From: Apostichopus japonicus
Lineage: Eukaryota; Echinodermata; Holothuroidea; Aspidochirotida; Stichopodidae
Direction: 5' to 3'
Assembly (NCBI RefSeq): GCF_037975245.1
Contig: NC_092581.1
Location: 12,427,303-12,491,302 of the forward strand
Length of the DNA: 64,000 nt
This document shows, piece by piece, positions 35,190-45,516 of the stretch. The notes below the pieces were generated by a model. That model saw nothing but the letters and a program-made list of their open reading frames with translations, searched no databases and was not told the origin of the DNA. Positions within the stretch are counted from its first letter, which is position 1; the number at the start of each line of letters is the position of its first letter. The position numbers were made by a program, and so were the translations under genes.

Positions 35190-35480
35190 GCCTTACTTGT
35201 AAACACGATATCTCAAGAAGGGAACCTTGACCAATTTCATATGTCGTGTGTAGGGAGACTACATGAAGTTAATGGAGCTTATTGTTTTTGGAGGAGGTCA
35301 AAGGTCATTTGGGGTCACCAGCAAAGGTCAAATTGTGAAAACCTTGTAAATACGATATCTCAAGAAGGGCATCTTAGTCCGGTCTCATATTTAGTATGTA
35401 TACTTGTGACACGTTAAGTATAAAAAGCCTTTTGGTTTTTGTGGATGTCCAAGGTCATTTGTAGTCGACAGAGATAAAAT
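35190..35480. repeat. Dispersed repeat with AGGTCAAAGGTCA, copy 1
   Basis: Two tandem units of about 130 bp start ACACGATATCTCAAGAAGGG and contain GGAGGTCAAAGGTCATTTGG (DR1 at 35295-35307) and CAAATTGTGAAAACCTTGTA. The same family is at 47040-47420 and, inverted, near 5190-5460. Confidence 0.85.
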
Positions 35481-35499
35481 TGTGGAACCTAGTTTTATA

Positions 35500-36680
35500 A
35501 TCTATCGTATCCCCCTCCGGCAAGCCAATTAGATAACATGTGCTACGGCTTCAATGTGCCATACACTAACAACGGTAGGGTAAAATGGGTTCGTTAAAAC
35601 TAAAATGTGAAAGGAAAAGTGTTTCATGTCAGGATACCAATACACTTAAGGTGACCAAACCTCTCCTAAATTATTTGTACAAAGTCGCGCTAATCGAGAA
35701 GCGGTTCAAAGTAGCAGTGAGGAACTGTATAGGCTTAGGACTCTCGCACACCTAGCGAGTCTTTTGTATATACCTAAAGTAGCCTACTAGAGGAGCCCTA
35801 ATGTAACAGAACTGAGCCAAGTTATCTTCGAAGGTATTTTTGCAGATGTTTTATTTTTAATTGTTTGAGACACTACACTATTTTAAAGTTTCATATCTTT
35901 GGGGATATTTTGCCAACGTCGTAACGTAAAAAGATAGAAGCTAATATCTTGCACTTAGTATACTGACACTGCTAAAATTGAGGGCGTTTTTCAGTTTGTG
36001 TTCAACTTGCAATAATCCGGTGTTACCTTACTAAATTTACCAAAGGATAGCTCATATCCATTACAAGTTTACAAAGTATGTGTATTCACTGATAATTAAA
36101 CTTCCACAAGTAGATCAGTTTCACTGAAAAGTTTGAATTTCATGTTGAGAATAATGCTAGATTACAAACCAATCACAAATTGTTTATTATTTGAAATCCT
36201 TCAGGGGGACTCGCGTGTATACATGAGACGTTATATAAATCCATTATCTGATAGGATTTAGTTATCGTGAGAGGGATCTATTTCGGAGTCTGTTCAAGTT
36301 ACTATCGACGAATACTGTTCTCAGACTATTACAGGGATAGGGGAGGTGGGGGAGGGAAAAGGGTTATGTGCCTTCATGATGCAGCTGGTAATACATCATT
36401 ACAACATGTAGCCCATAAAATATTCACTTTTTGTTTACTATGGTTTATATTTAACCATTATTGTAAATTGACGCCTTAATTATAAAAATAGATGGCGCTC
36501 GTTTTGAATGATCAACAATGTACACATACGTACTTGTCAAAGGATATAAAGTTATAATAAGAACAATCAAAATTAAATGACATTTCACCTGCATATGACA
36601 TGAAAATAGGAAAATGGTTAATGTTAAATCGTCGTCATCTGAAATATTCGCGCAAATGAGGCAACTTCTAACAAAGTATT
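35500..36680. other. Intergenic, nothing recognised
   Basis: No coding region, repeat array or RNA gene identified. Confidence 0.4.
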
Positions 36681-36691
36681 ATATGCAACCT

Positions 36692-38339
36692 CAGTGGCGT
36701 CGCCAAGGGGGGGGGCCAGGGGGGGCACGTGCCCCCCCTGGAAAACCTAGTGCCCCCCGAGTGCCCCCCCATCTGAGATTTGGGTTGGTAAAAAAAAATA
36801 TATATATTTTTTATATTCAACTCCCATCATCTGAGTTGGTTTTTCATAAGGACAAAGAAGCACAGTAATTCGTATTTTCTTCAAATGAGCTGCGAAAATA
36901 TGAAAAAGTTTTTCCTTGAACGTCGGGTATCGAAGTCGTAACCCGCGCCATCACAACAGGTGTCGATATTTACATTGAATGTGTCAGTGCTCACGCCATA
37001 CCAGCGGATATACACGTCCGCTTCGCGAGCTACATGACTGTGAGAAGGGAGGGTACTGCAATATGTTGCCTTGGTCTGAGGTTGACAGGTTAGGAGCTGA
37101 CGAAATGTGAGAATGTGAGGGTCCGCAGGCACCAAACTTGCCTATATTTGTGGACCCATATATTAACCCTGTTGTGTAGGGGCTGCAGAGGTCATTTGAG
37201 GTCAGATGCTTGTAGGAACAAATGGCGAATGTTCACACCTGCATACTGAGCCATACTCGATGTGTGAACTTTGGATTGCATGGTGAGATCCCTGATAGGA
37301 GCCAATAATGATGCTGGAACCTATTACATCTTAATAGATAATGTGCGAAAACGAGAAGGACAAGAAAGGAGTCGGGGGTCATGCACACATTAATTCAACA
37401 AATGTAGGTTCTATTGATAGGGTTAGGCATAATATCGACAGCATATGGTTCATATCCTCTGCAAAATTCTGCGCCTTGTTAAAATCATTACCGCAAAAAT
37501 AGCAATTTCTGGAGATATCTTCAGATCGAATTTAGCATCAAATGTGGCAGCATTTTGCATCCAGCTCATCCTCCGTATGCGTAAATTTTCCAAAGGGGAG
37601 GGGGGCAGTGGCGGAACCGGGGACTTGGGGGGCTCAGCCCTCCCCCCCCCCCTCAATGAAAAAGTTGAGGGGGCAAATGCATGATAAGCCCCCTCAATAT
37701 TTACCAAGGCCCCGAAACGTGCATCTGCCCATTTTTCAATGCATACTTGTCGATCTGTCCGATGCACACGTCCCCTGGCTATAGACCACATTGTCACCCC
37801 AACCGCGTCTTCACGCCCTGTGAAAAGTGGAAGCAGTGAGTGTGAGTACCGGTAAGCGCAACACAACTTCGTCTTAGGCCAGTGGCTTGCTTCATTTCAG
37901 CCAGTTCTCCAACATCCCCTTACTACACTCAAAAACGTCTTTGCGAGTACACTACGAGTAATAGCTACTCTCTTAAAACACCATCGAATATACAAATTAC
38001 AATGTTTTTACAGACTTTTACGTGCAATCTGAGAAAATGCAGGCTTGAGACCCATATTTTAGGGCTAGGTATTCGCAGCATAAAACACTCGGGAAGTGCC
38101 GTCTCCGGCCATCTGGGGGTTTGAAAAACCCCAAATTTTCTTGTACGCTCCGCGCCAACCGATGGTGGCGCTCCGCTTAGATAGTCTCTACACATTAGCC
38201 CCCCCCCCCCAATAATTTTCCCGTTCCGCCGCGCCTGGAAGGGAACCCCCTCCCCCGTATCCACCTAAGTGCCCCCCCCATCAAATGCTGGTGCCCCCCC
38301 TGTGCCCCCCCCAGACCGAAAAGTCTGGTGACGCCACTG
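36692..38339. mobile_element. hAT-like element, 1648 bp, 8-bp TSD
   Basis: Termini CAGTGGCGTCGCCA / TGGTGACGCCACTG and exact 8-bp flanks TGCAACCT (36684-36691, 38340-38347). C and G runs lie just inside both ends. The interior includes a second G-run block with CAGTGGCGGAACC at about 37607 and the GCGCCAACCGATGGTGGCGC block near 38150 that is shared with 1836-2060 and 45867-46706. No transposase frame was recognised, so it is non-autonomous. Confidence 0.9.
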
Positions 38340-38618
38340 TGCAACCTCTCCTCTGACTTTTTCTCTTTTTTCATCTTAAGTTGATTTTATTATCGTCGTC
38401 AATGTCATACATTACAACCAAAACTATGAATTGTATTGACGATTTCCTGACGAAAGAGCAATATACTTTATAAGTATATATAACTAGATACGTACTTTAT
38501 TTACAGACTCGATAGGAAAATATTTCCAGAACCCTTTTTCCATGAATCCTTGGAATTATTTGTAAAAGATAAGATTTTTTTCTTGTCCTGCGAATGAATC
38601 ATTCCTGAAGTTTTATCT

Positions 38619-38990
38619 GGGTATAATGTGACTTCTATGGATCAATAATAACAAGAGGATCAATTTGCTTCAAAGACATGTGATAACTTTCACCAATTTG
38701 ACAACGTCCGTTAACATGAAAATTATAATATTGTCCAGTAAAGAGACACATCCTTCCTCACCGGCATTGTCTACAGACTCAACCAGAGTTGTTATTGTCG
38801 CACTATTGATGAGGCTTCCTAATATTTACATATGTCGGACCCGGGCCATATGGGTATAATGTTACTTTTATTGATCAATAATAACAAGAAGATAAAATTT
38901 CTCCCAATATATGTGATAACCATCACCAATTAGACGATTGATAAGTTTTCCTAATATTTACATCTGTCGCACCCGGACCATCGTCCTCCA
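38619..38990. repeat. ~233-bp tandem duplication
   Basis: GGTATAATG...GATCAATAATAACAAGA at 38619 recurs at 38852, and CCTAATATTTACATATGTCG at 38819 recurs as CCTAATATTTACATCTGTCG at 38950. The copies have diverged by point changes and small gaps. Lies downstream of the Ig-type gene. Confidence 0.75.
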
Positions 38991-39324
38991 TGCTTGGTCC
39001 CTGTCATCGTCTCTGTCTACGTCATCACCATCGCTTTTACAACATCAGTAGCATGAAGGCTAGTAGGCTACAACACTCAGATATACCAGGCTTTCGGTTA
39101 TAATCGCGTGACCATATCTCCCATCGAGTTGGTATAGAATATTATCCAGGTTTGTAGTAGAAGCATACGATCATGATTTACAGGTGTGTATTCGATTGTT
39201 GCTGTTTATAATTAATTCTTGATTTACCGTCTCCTACGTTATCCTGTCTTTGTCTCTGTCGCTGAATATTCATGGTCTTGGTCACCTACCGTACAAGTCC
39301 AGTTGGTTCAGCACATGTGTTATG

Positions 39325-40677
39325 TTAAGACATTCCATGTTGAAGACTCACCTCCTCATACGATGGATCATCTTGTTTCTTCTTTATTCCTATTATTTCG
39401 TGTTCGTAATCATGACGTATTATAGAAGAGCTACCAGTCGCCATGGCAACACCGACGTCACTCCTGCCACTTATTTGATTTACACGTTGAGGGTTGGGCT
39501 CAAGATATCCGTCTTCCTCCTCACCTTGTTTTGAATTTGATGCAGGATGTCCTTTCAGCTGAAATTCACTGTCCTCTTTTTTCATCTCCTGTCTCTCTTT
39601 CCTTTTGAATCGACTTTTATGACAAAGAAGAACTGTAATGACAATTGCTAGTATTATCACAACAACAGATAAAAGAATGCTAGCAATTGTACTAATGTTC
39701 ACTACTGGTGTCTTATTAGATTTAGTCATTGGTTCCTCCGTAATATCTTTCTGTACCGGGGATGGTGTTGCTGTTGGTGTAGTTTCCGAAGGTCCGATGG
39801 TTACATCCTTCTGATAGGTAGTTTTAGTAGAAGGAGACGATGCTTTTGTGGATAATCTTATCGGTGTTGATGTTGCTGGAACGGTCGCTGTTGATGTTGC
39901 TGGAACGGTCGCTGGTTGCTGGGTTGGAGTTTGAGGTGTGGGGTTAGTTGGCCTTGGCGTTACAGTAACGGGTCCAACAGAACATGGTATTGTTCCAGCA
40001 ATGGCTGGTAAGGGGTGTGAACACTCGTATACTGTGTCATCGTCATCAGCAGTGAATGGACCAACGACAGCTATTAGTATACCTTTAACAAAACCTGAAC
40101 TTTGAGTCACTGTAGAATTATTTAAAGGAACGGGATTCGGTTCAATCTTCTTTTGCCATGTATAATCATATGGTGTGAATCCACCTGAAGGGAGACTCCA
40201 TATAAAGTAGCAATATAGAGTTAAGCTTTCACCTTCATTCACATTTAATGTTTCACTGCTTTGTGGACAGAATGTCCCAGACCCTGATCGGACATCCAAT
40301 GTCAGGCTTGTCACAGTCGAAGGGCCATCACCAGTCACCAGACACTGGTATATTCCACCGTGGAATGTCTGTACATGTGTAATCCTCACCTCTATAGACT
40401 TATTCAACGTAGTTATCACAGGGAGCTGCTACTCTAGTAGCAGCTCCCTGGTTATCAGGAAATTGTCTTGACTGTCGCTGATTATGCCTGATTGATTGAC
40501 GATTAAAAATTGAGGATTATTAAACTCAGGAGCAGAACATGTCATCACGATATCTGATTCATCAACCAGTACGACTCTGTTTAAGTCACAGTCGTTTATT
40601 TCGAAAACAACGCACTCTGCTGGAGTAAATACTGCTATAAAATAACATGAAACTAATGCAAACACAGTGACATCCAT
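39325..40677 (-). pseudogene. Single-exon Ig-domain transmembrane receptor with in-frame TAG
   Basis: One frame of 451 codons from ATG 40677 to the stop at 39325, interrupted only by TAG at codon 83 (40431-40429). Features in order: signal peptide (1-22), a V-like Ig domain (Cys47; GGIYQC near codon 112), a second Ig-like domain (YCYF, Cys156; VYECSHP, Cys219), a Thr/Pro mucin-like stalk with duplicated ATVPATST, a transmembrane helix (about 330-352), a KSRFKRKER stop-transfer, and a 100-aa tail with Tyr in DGYLEP, HDYEHE and PSYEEVSL, possible SH2 ligands. No introns, unusual for such receptors, so a retrocopy is possible. The stop lies in a 32-bp palindrome (see 40412-40457). Either a pseudogene, a null allele or a readthrough gene. 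I do not recognise the exact family. Confidence 0.75.
40412..40457. mobile_element. 32-bp palindrome with 7-bp direct flanks inside the Ig-type ORF
   Basis: 40419-40450 is a perfect 15-bp stem (CAGGGAGCTGCTACT on both strands) with a 2-base centre. It is flanked directly by GTTATCA at 40412-40418 and 40451-40457. The CAGGG...CCCTG ends are like the hAT-like termini in this window. The 39-bp gain (32 + 7) keeps the reading frame and introduces the TAG. Reads as a minimal transposon remnant or footprint. Confidence 0.75.
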
Positions 40678-40878
40678 GCTGGAAATGTTGACGTCGGAGT
40701 GGCATGAAAAAGAAATCGTTGGTAAGTTTGCGATAGTTTCCCACTCACTTGAACCTGGCGTATACTATACCCATATGCTGTATGCGGTGATTCTGCTCAA
40801 CGTCACAAGTAGTACGGAGTCGTTAAGCTATTCTCGTTTGTACAGGTCCACGCAGAACTGTTTTGACTTCCCCTAACG

Positions 40879-40886
40879 TTTATATA
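40879..40886 (-). promoter_or_regulatory. Candidate TATA box of the Ig-type gene
   Basis: Minus strand TATATAAA in CGTATATAAACG, about 200 bp upstream of ATG 40677. Placement is plausible for a core promoter, but the flanks (CTAACGT...ACGTTAG) are also palindromic. Not tested by any other signal. Confidence 0.35.
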
Positions 40887-41453
40887 CGTTAGGCAAACAA
40901 GGCTGAATGAATCTGAAAGATTGAAAGCCCGATTTTAGAATGAACTTCAGGGGCGGATCCAGGGGGGGGGGGGCCGACCCGGCCCGGCCCCCCCCTTTTT
41001 GGAAATCAGTTGCGTTTTTTTTTATGTGGGAGTACTTCAAATTCCTAATAGGCATAACTTGGTGAAAGAAAAGCCTAATATATATCCAGCTGCTCTTCCC
41101 TGAAACGCGATCGTTTTTATTCCAAATTTGAAACTAAGGCAATTATCAGGCCTACGCGACATCACGTATTAATTAGATACGGCTCAGTACTATAGTGCTG
41201 ACTATTACTGTCAGGGAAAAATCAATGCACAGTTAGCAAGTATATCATAATTATCTGAATGAAAGGGGGTGTAGTCGGTTTACACTATCTAACGCAACGT
41301 AGTCGCCAAGAACCTGAAGTATTTTTAAGGAAGGGCCCGAGGAACATGAACTTATAGCATGCTCCTCGTGGTGAAACATAATTGCACCTATTAGGTGAAT
41401 TGAGTGTACTGTTAATAGTAGGAGAGACTAGTGTAGGTTCTTATGACCAACTA

Positions 41454-41496
41454 GACCGGTTTCTGCTCTCAAACTTTATAGGAGGAGCTTCATCAG
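41454..41496 (-). ncRNA. Hammerhead-like core 3' of the Penelope-like RT
   Basis: Minus strand CTGATGA (41496-41490), GCTC...GAGC able to form stem II, GAAAC (41463-41459), then CGGTC with GUC at 41456-41454. ACC/GGU could form a minimal stem III. Stem I pairing is poor, so this is at best a decayed ribozyme. Its place, downstream of a Penelope-like RT, is where such ribozymes are expected. Confidence 0.4.
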
Positions 41497-41741
41497 TTGA
41501 ATATTTTATATTCGGCCTGGGCGTCTCGTTCTCAAAATGCATCCATTTTCTGTGCACGAGTTTTTATGGACTCATAGTGCAGCTATAAGAGCATCTAAAA
41601 GAGCTTCGTGTGAACCTTGAGAGTCAGCTGATTCTTCGTTAGTATATGAAACCTTGAGTTAACAAGTAAATCTTTGAGATTTTGGGCCCTTTTGTAGGCT
41701 AGAATCGGTTCTTTTGGAAACAGTTTGAATAATTCCGCGTG

Positions 41742-42561
41742 CAGGGGCGTACCCCCCAATAATTTGGTCGCTGTCGGCAAATTTTGGGTTTGTCGGCAAA
41801 AGGAGAAAAGGTGAAGAGAGCGGAAGGGGAAGAAAGAAGGAAAGCTGAATAGAGAAAAGGAGAACGGGAGCTTCTTTATCGGTTATTTCGATTTTCCAGT
41901 TCTTCATCTGATAAACTCATTCATCAATCCAATCACCCGACGCCTGCAAGTTAAAAACCTCTCGGCAAATAACTGATAATGTCACGGCCGTCAGTATAGC
42001 TACTGTAGCCAGGCTCAGCTAGACGAGTGCCAGAATCGCCGGCAACTCAGTGAAAGAAATGGAATTAAAGGCTTCCGTATAGGCCGCAGCCCATGAGTCG
42101 TGCTATCGTGTGACAACGTGTTGTTATTATCCTTTGTTCAGAATGACGTCATCGCAGATGTCATTCGTTCTCCGTGGAAAACTTAAGGACACGGCTCACG
42201 AATTGTACACAATTTTTAACGTTTCTCTCTTGTATATCAATGAATGTTGTTATTTCTCATTACCGGAAAGTTTTCTGAACATTTTCATCACGAAGTTTCA
42301 CTATTTCAACGATCGGTGAAAGAGAAAACACAGTTCGATAATTGGTCCCAATTAATTCTTCTTCTGCCGACTGCCATAAAAATAATATCGAAATGGAAAT
42401 TCTGCGGTGCCAAATTTGACTTAAAATATGCACCAGATTGCATCTAAGGACGTTTCAAAACTAAATATTTTCCAAAGGGGAGGGGGCCACCCCCTCCCCA
42501 AATCCTCCACAAATCCTCCACACCCCCCCCCCCTAACAAAAAAACCTTCGCTACGCCCCTG
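41742..42561. mobile_element. hAT-like element, 820 bp, 8-bp TSD, inside the Penelope-like RT
   Basis: Ends CAGGGGCGTA / CTACGCCCCTG; exact flanks TCCGCGTG (41734-41741, 42562-42569). Removing the element and one flank rejoins the RT reading frame. A C/G-run block lies near the right end, as in the other copies. Confidence 0.92.
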
Positions 42562-43424
42562 TCCGCGTGTTGCGAGATTAAGTGCCAATGTTTCAAAAGT
42601 ACATTTTTCAAATGCGTGGTTTTGATATGGGGTGTATAGGTAAGCTTGAACACCATTGAAGGTTCCTTTTGTTTAGGTTTGGTAGTGAGATATTGCCCAC
42701 GGTTTTCAAATTTTATGCCTTTCGTGGCTGAGGCAATTTCCTCTTTCTTATAGTTACGGAGTAACAGTTTCTCTGTGAACGCATTCTTTTTCTGTAAGAA
42801 ATCAGTCTCATTGTTACATAGACGTGCGTATCGTAAGACTTCCCCTTTAATGAAGCCTTTAAAAGTGGCAAGTGGGTGTGCAGAGTTTCTGTCGAGGTAT
42901 TGGAAGGTTTCCGTGGGTTTTGGTGTAGACTTTGGTGTCTAATATCCCATTGGTTTCAAACCTTGGACCTTTGAAGATTTTCAAATCTAGGTATGTTACC
43001 TCGGTGTGTAATATTTCTACCATAAACTTTAAGAAGCGGTGAATTTCATTCAACCTGTTTACTAGTTGTTCAAGTTCCTGAGGTGAACCGTCGTAAAGCA
43101 ATAGAATTTCATCTCTATAGCGGAGCCATTTTAAGATTTTATTATCTGTCGGTAAAATCTGGTTTTCCAGTCTATGCATGACGATATCACAGATTTCCGG
43201 AGAGGCTTGGCTACCCATGGCGCAACCGATCTTTTGTAGATAGAATTGGTTATTGAACTCGAAACAGTTTCTTGTTAAAAGTAAGTTCAATTAGTTTGCG
43301 CATGGATATGGAAGATATTTTATTTATTCCATATTCGCTTTTTTCCGCCTTTTCATAGACTTCTTGACATATATCTAATGCCTCCTCTTGGGGAGTATTG
43401 GTATACATGGCGACGACATCGAGT

Positions 43425-44712
43425 CAGGGAAGTCGCTAGAATGGGGTGTGGGGGGGTGTCTCACCCCCCCCCCCCCCCCAATCTTGGTAAAACTGACGAT
43501 AGTTGGAAAATTTCAGTGCCACAGTCGGAATTTCCGACTGTCGCACTCTAAATTTTCCAACTGTCGCACTCTAATTTTCCGACTGTCGCACTCTCATTTT
43601 CACATATTCTTGTTATTTTTGATTGACCTAAAATTTTTGGTCAAAATTGACCTTTGATCAGTGATATTTACCACGTTTTCCTTGTCACATTGAGAAATTG
43701 TATCTCGCGATCCTTATACTCCACCATACAAAACTTCGTATGATTTTGAATACTTTAAAAAAAAAAAATTCTAATAGAACTACTGTACAAAGTTCGCCAG
43801 CTTCAATTCGGTTAATTCATGTATTAATTTTGCTATTGGCTGGGTTGACCCTGTGCGCTAGCTTCAAGTAAGTTCAGGATATACATTGTATGGTATACGA
43901 TTAAAACGCGCAATGTTAATCTACGGAAGCTTAAAAGTGCCATCAATAAGATAAACTTTGCCCCATAAGTTGACATTTTTCAGTAAATTGTTTAGATAAC
44001 AAGATAAAATCTTATCAAAATCAGAAAAATGTTGGATTGCTCAGTCGCTTTAACTGAGCAATTGAAAAATTTCTGAAAATGTTTAATTGACAATTACTTA
44101 TCATAGCCTATCTCGTCAATTGGACATTTTTCTGCAAAATGTTTAATTGACAACTTATCATATACCGTCAACTCAACATTTTTCTGCAAAATGTTTAATT
44201 GTTCACTTCATTCTGAATGCTCAGTTGGAATGAAGTGCACAATTGAAAGTTTTTCATGTGAGTGATAAATAGCCCCCCCCCCCCCTCCCAAGAAAACAAT
44301 AGTAAGCGTGCTAGTAAAAAGCACTGTATTTTTTGGTAATTCACTATGTCGTCGAATATAATTTGTTGCAAAACAATTTCCCCTTTGTTACATTGACATA
44401 GCTTTTGTAGTTAGTAGTCTATGTAGCCTAGAAGCAGATAACTTTACTCAGTTGCTAACTTGCTTAGCCAGAGTGATTAATAAGTTTGTGAAGTGAGGGC
44501 CTGTGTACAAATGTATCGAAAAAAATTTCCGCGCGCTACGCGCGCGTTCGACATGTTAATGTTGACGAGTAGTACGGGGGGGGGGGGGGGGGGGGGGGGT
44601 GGGGGGATAGGTACAAGGCAGCAGTCGGAATTTTCTTGCTCCAAAACCCATCCAGTTGGAATTTCAGACACTACACCCCCCCCCCAATCATCAGGCCTTA
44701 GCTACGTCCCTG
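43425..44712. mobile_element. hAT-like element, 1288 bp, 8-bp TSD, inside the Penelope-like RT
   Basis: Ends CAGGGAAGTCGCTAGA / TTAGCTACGTCCCTG; exact flanks CATCGAGT (43417-43424, 44713-44720). Removal rejoins the RT frame across LDV|V. It contains a long G run (44577-44599), C runs and the TA-flanked MITE at 43924. Confidence 0.92.
43924..44265. mobile_element. Truncated copy of the CGGAAGCTT MITE
   Basis: Preceded by TA and starting CGGAAGCTTAAAAGTGCCAT, then GATAACAAGATAAAATCTTA, it follows 17167-17791 closely for about 300 bp and stops before a C run. Fourth level of nesting. Confidence 0.8.
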
Positions 44713-45516
44713 CATCGAGTGTAGCAAGTACTACTGCTTCTTGTAACGGGGTGGCTTCCACAATTTTCAGAATGTGATTTGTGTCTTTCACATAGGTGCT
44801 TTGTTTTAATACAATAGGAAGCAAGAAATAGTCCACAAATTCCGATATTTTTTCGGTCGGTGATCCGTTTCCGCTTATTATCGGGCCCTCCCTTAAAAAT
44901 ACTTCAGGTTCTTGGCGACTACGTTGCGTTAGATAGTGTAAAACCGCCTACACCCCCCTTTCATTAATAAGTATATCATAATTATCTCATTGAATATATC
45001 TTGTTTTATGTTTTTTCTTGGGGTGAATCTGGTGTCATAATTTTCGCGCAAAAGAAAAAACGAATCGACGCAATAATAGTGTATCCATTGTACATGCACT
45101 GTTGAGCGTTGTTAAATATGTGTCTATCGAGAAAAAATATGTGCACAAAAAAGCGTGTCTGCAACGTTTCTGGTTTTTCTAGTTTTTGGCGAAATGTTTC
45201 ACCATTTTGCATCTAAGCACTCACAATTAACCAAAAATTTCCAAGGGGGAGGGGGACAACCCCTCCCCCTAGACCCCTCCCCCAGGACGCAGATCACTAA
45301 AGTGCTACCATCGGGATGTCGGCCCCCCTTTCTCAAAATCCTGGATCCGCCCCTGAACTTACTTATTATTTCACCGTCAGTGAAGCATGTTAAACAATAT
45401 CTGCATCGCTGTCTTGTATTTGGAATATGCAATGAACCATGCATCTTTTATGATTTTCTTTTTGCATTGAAGATTGTGTATATTGGCACGTTTTGTTAAC
45501 CTCAGCCTCGCTGGAG

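Larger units (their letters stand above)
41595..44950 (-). pseudogene. Penelope-like reverse transcriptase, broken by two insertions and a frameshift
   Basis: Reading on the minus strand, segments 44950-44713, 43424-42562 and 41741-41595 continue one another across two transposons. Motifs: ISGNGSPTEKISEFVDYFL, LDVVAMYTNTP (RT core), IGCAMGSQASPE, WLRYRDEILLLY (the usual YxDD is YRDE), KGEVLRYARLC and YKRAQNLKDLLVNSRF of the C-terminal linker. A one-base frameshift lies near 43283. No GIY-YIG endonuclease follows before the stop at 41595. Penelope RTs are telomerase-related. This copy cannot make an active enzyme. Confidence 0.87.
41257..44968 (-). mobile_element. Penelope-like retroelement with 19-bp TSD and inverted termini
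   Basis: Exact 19-bp direct repeats AAGTATATCATAATTATCT flank it (41238-41256, 44969-44987). The first and last ~85 bp (41257-41341, 44881-44968) are inverse complements at about 93% identity, as seen in Penelope-like elements that carry an inverted partial terminal copy. It encodes a decayed reverse transcriptase on the minus strand, and two hAT-like elements have inserted in it. Confidence 0.85.
40948..45355. mobile_element. Probable outer hAT-like element split by a Penelope-like element
   Basis: Ends CAGGGGCGGATCCAGG / CCTGGATCCGCCCCTG are exact inverse complements over 16 bp. The flanks share only AACTT (40943-40947, 45356-45360), shorter than the usual 8 bp. Without the inserted retroelement and its target duplication the element would be about 680 bp, similar to the other copies, and it has the usual G/C-run segments at both ends. 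Confidence 0.6.

Noticed and set aside
37445-37866. Overlapping frames on both strands inside 36692-38339
   Set aside because: No transposase motifs; frames follow the C/G runs of a non-autonomous element.
40911-41055. hAT-like right end for the element starting at 40948 within the next 300 bp
   Set aside because: No inverse terminus nearby; the only matching end is at 45355, which led to the split-element interpretation.
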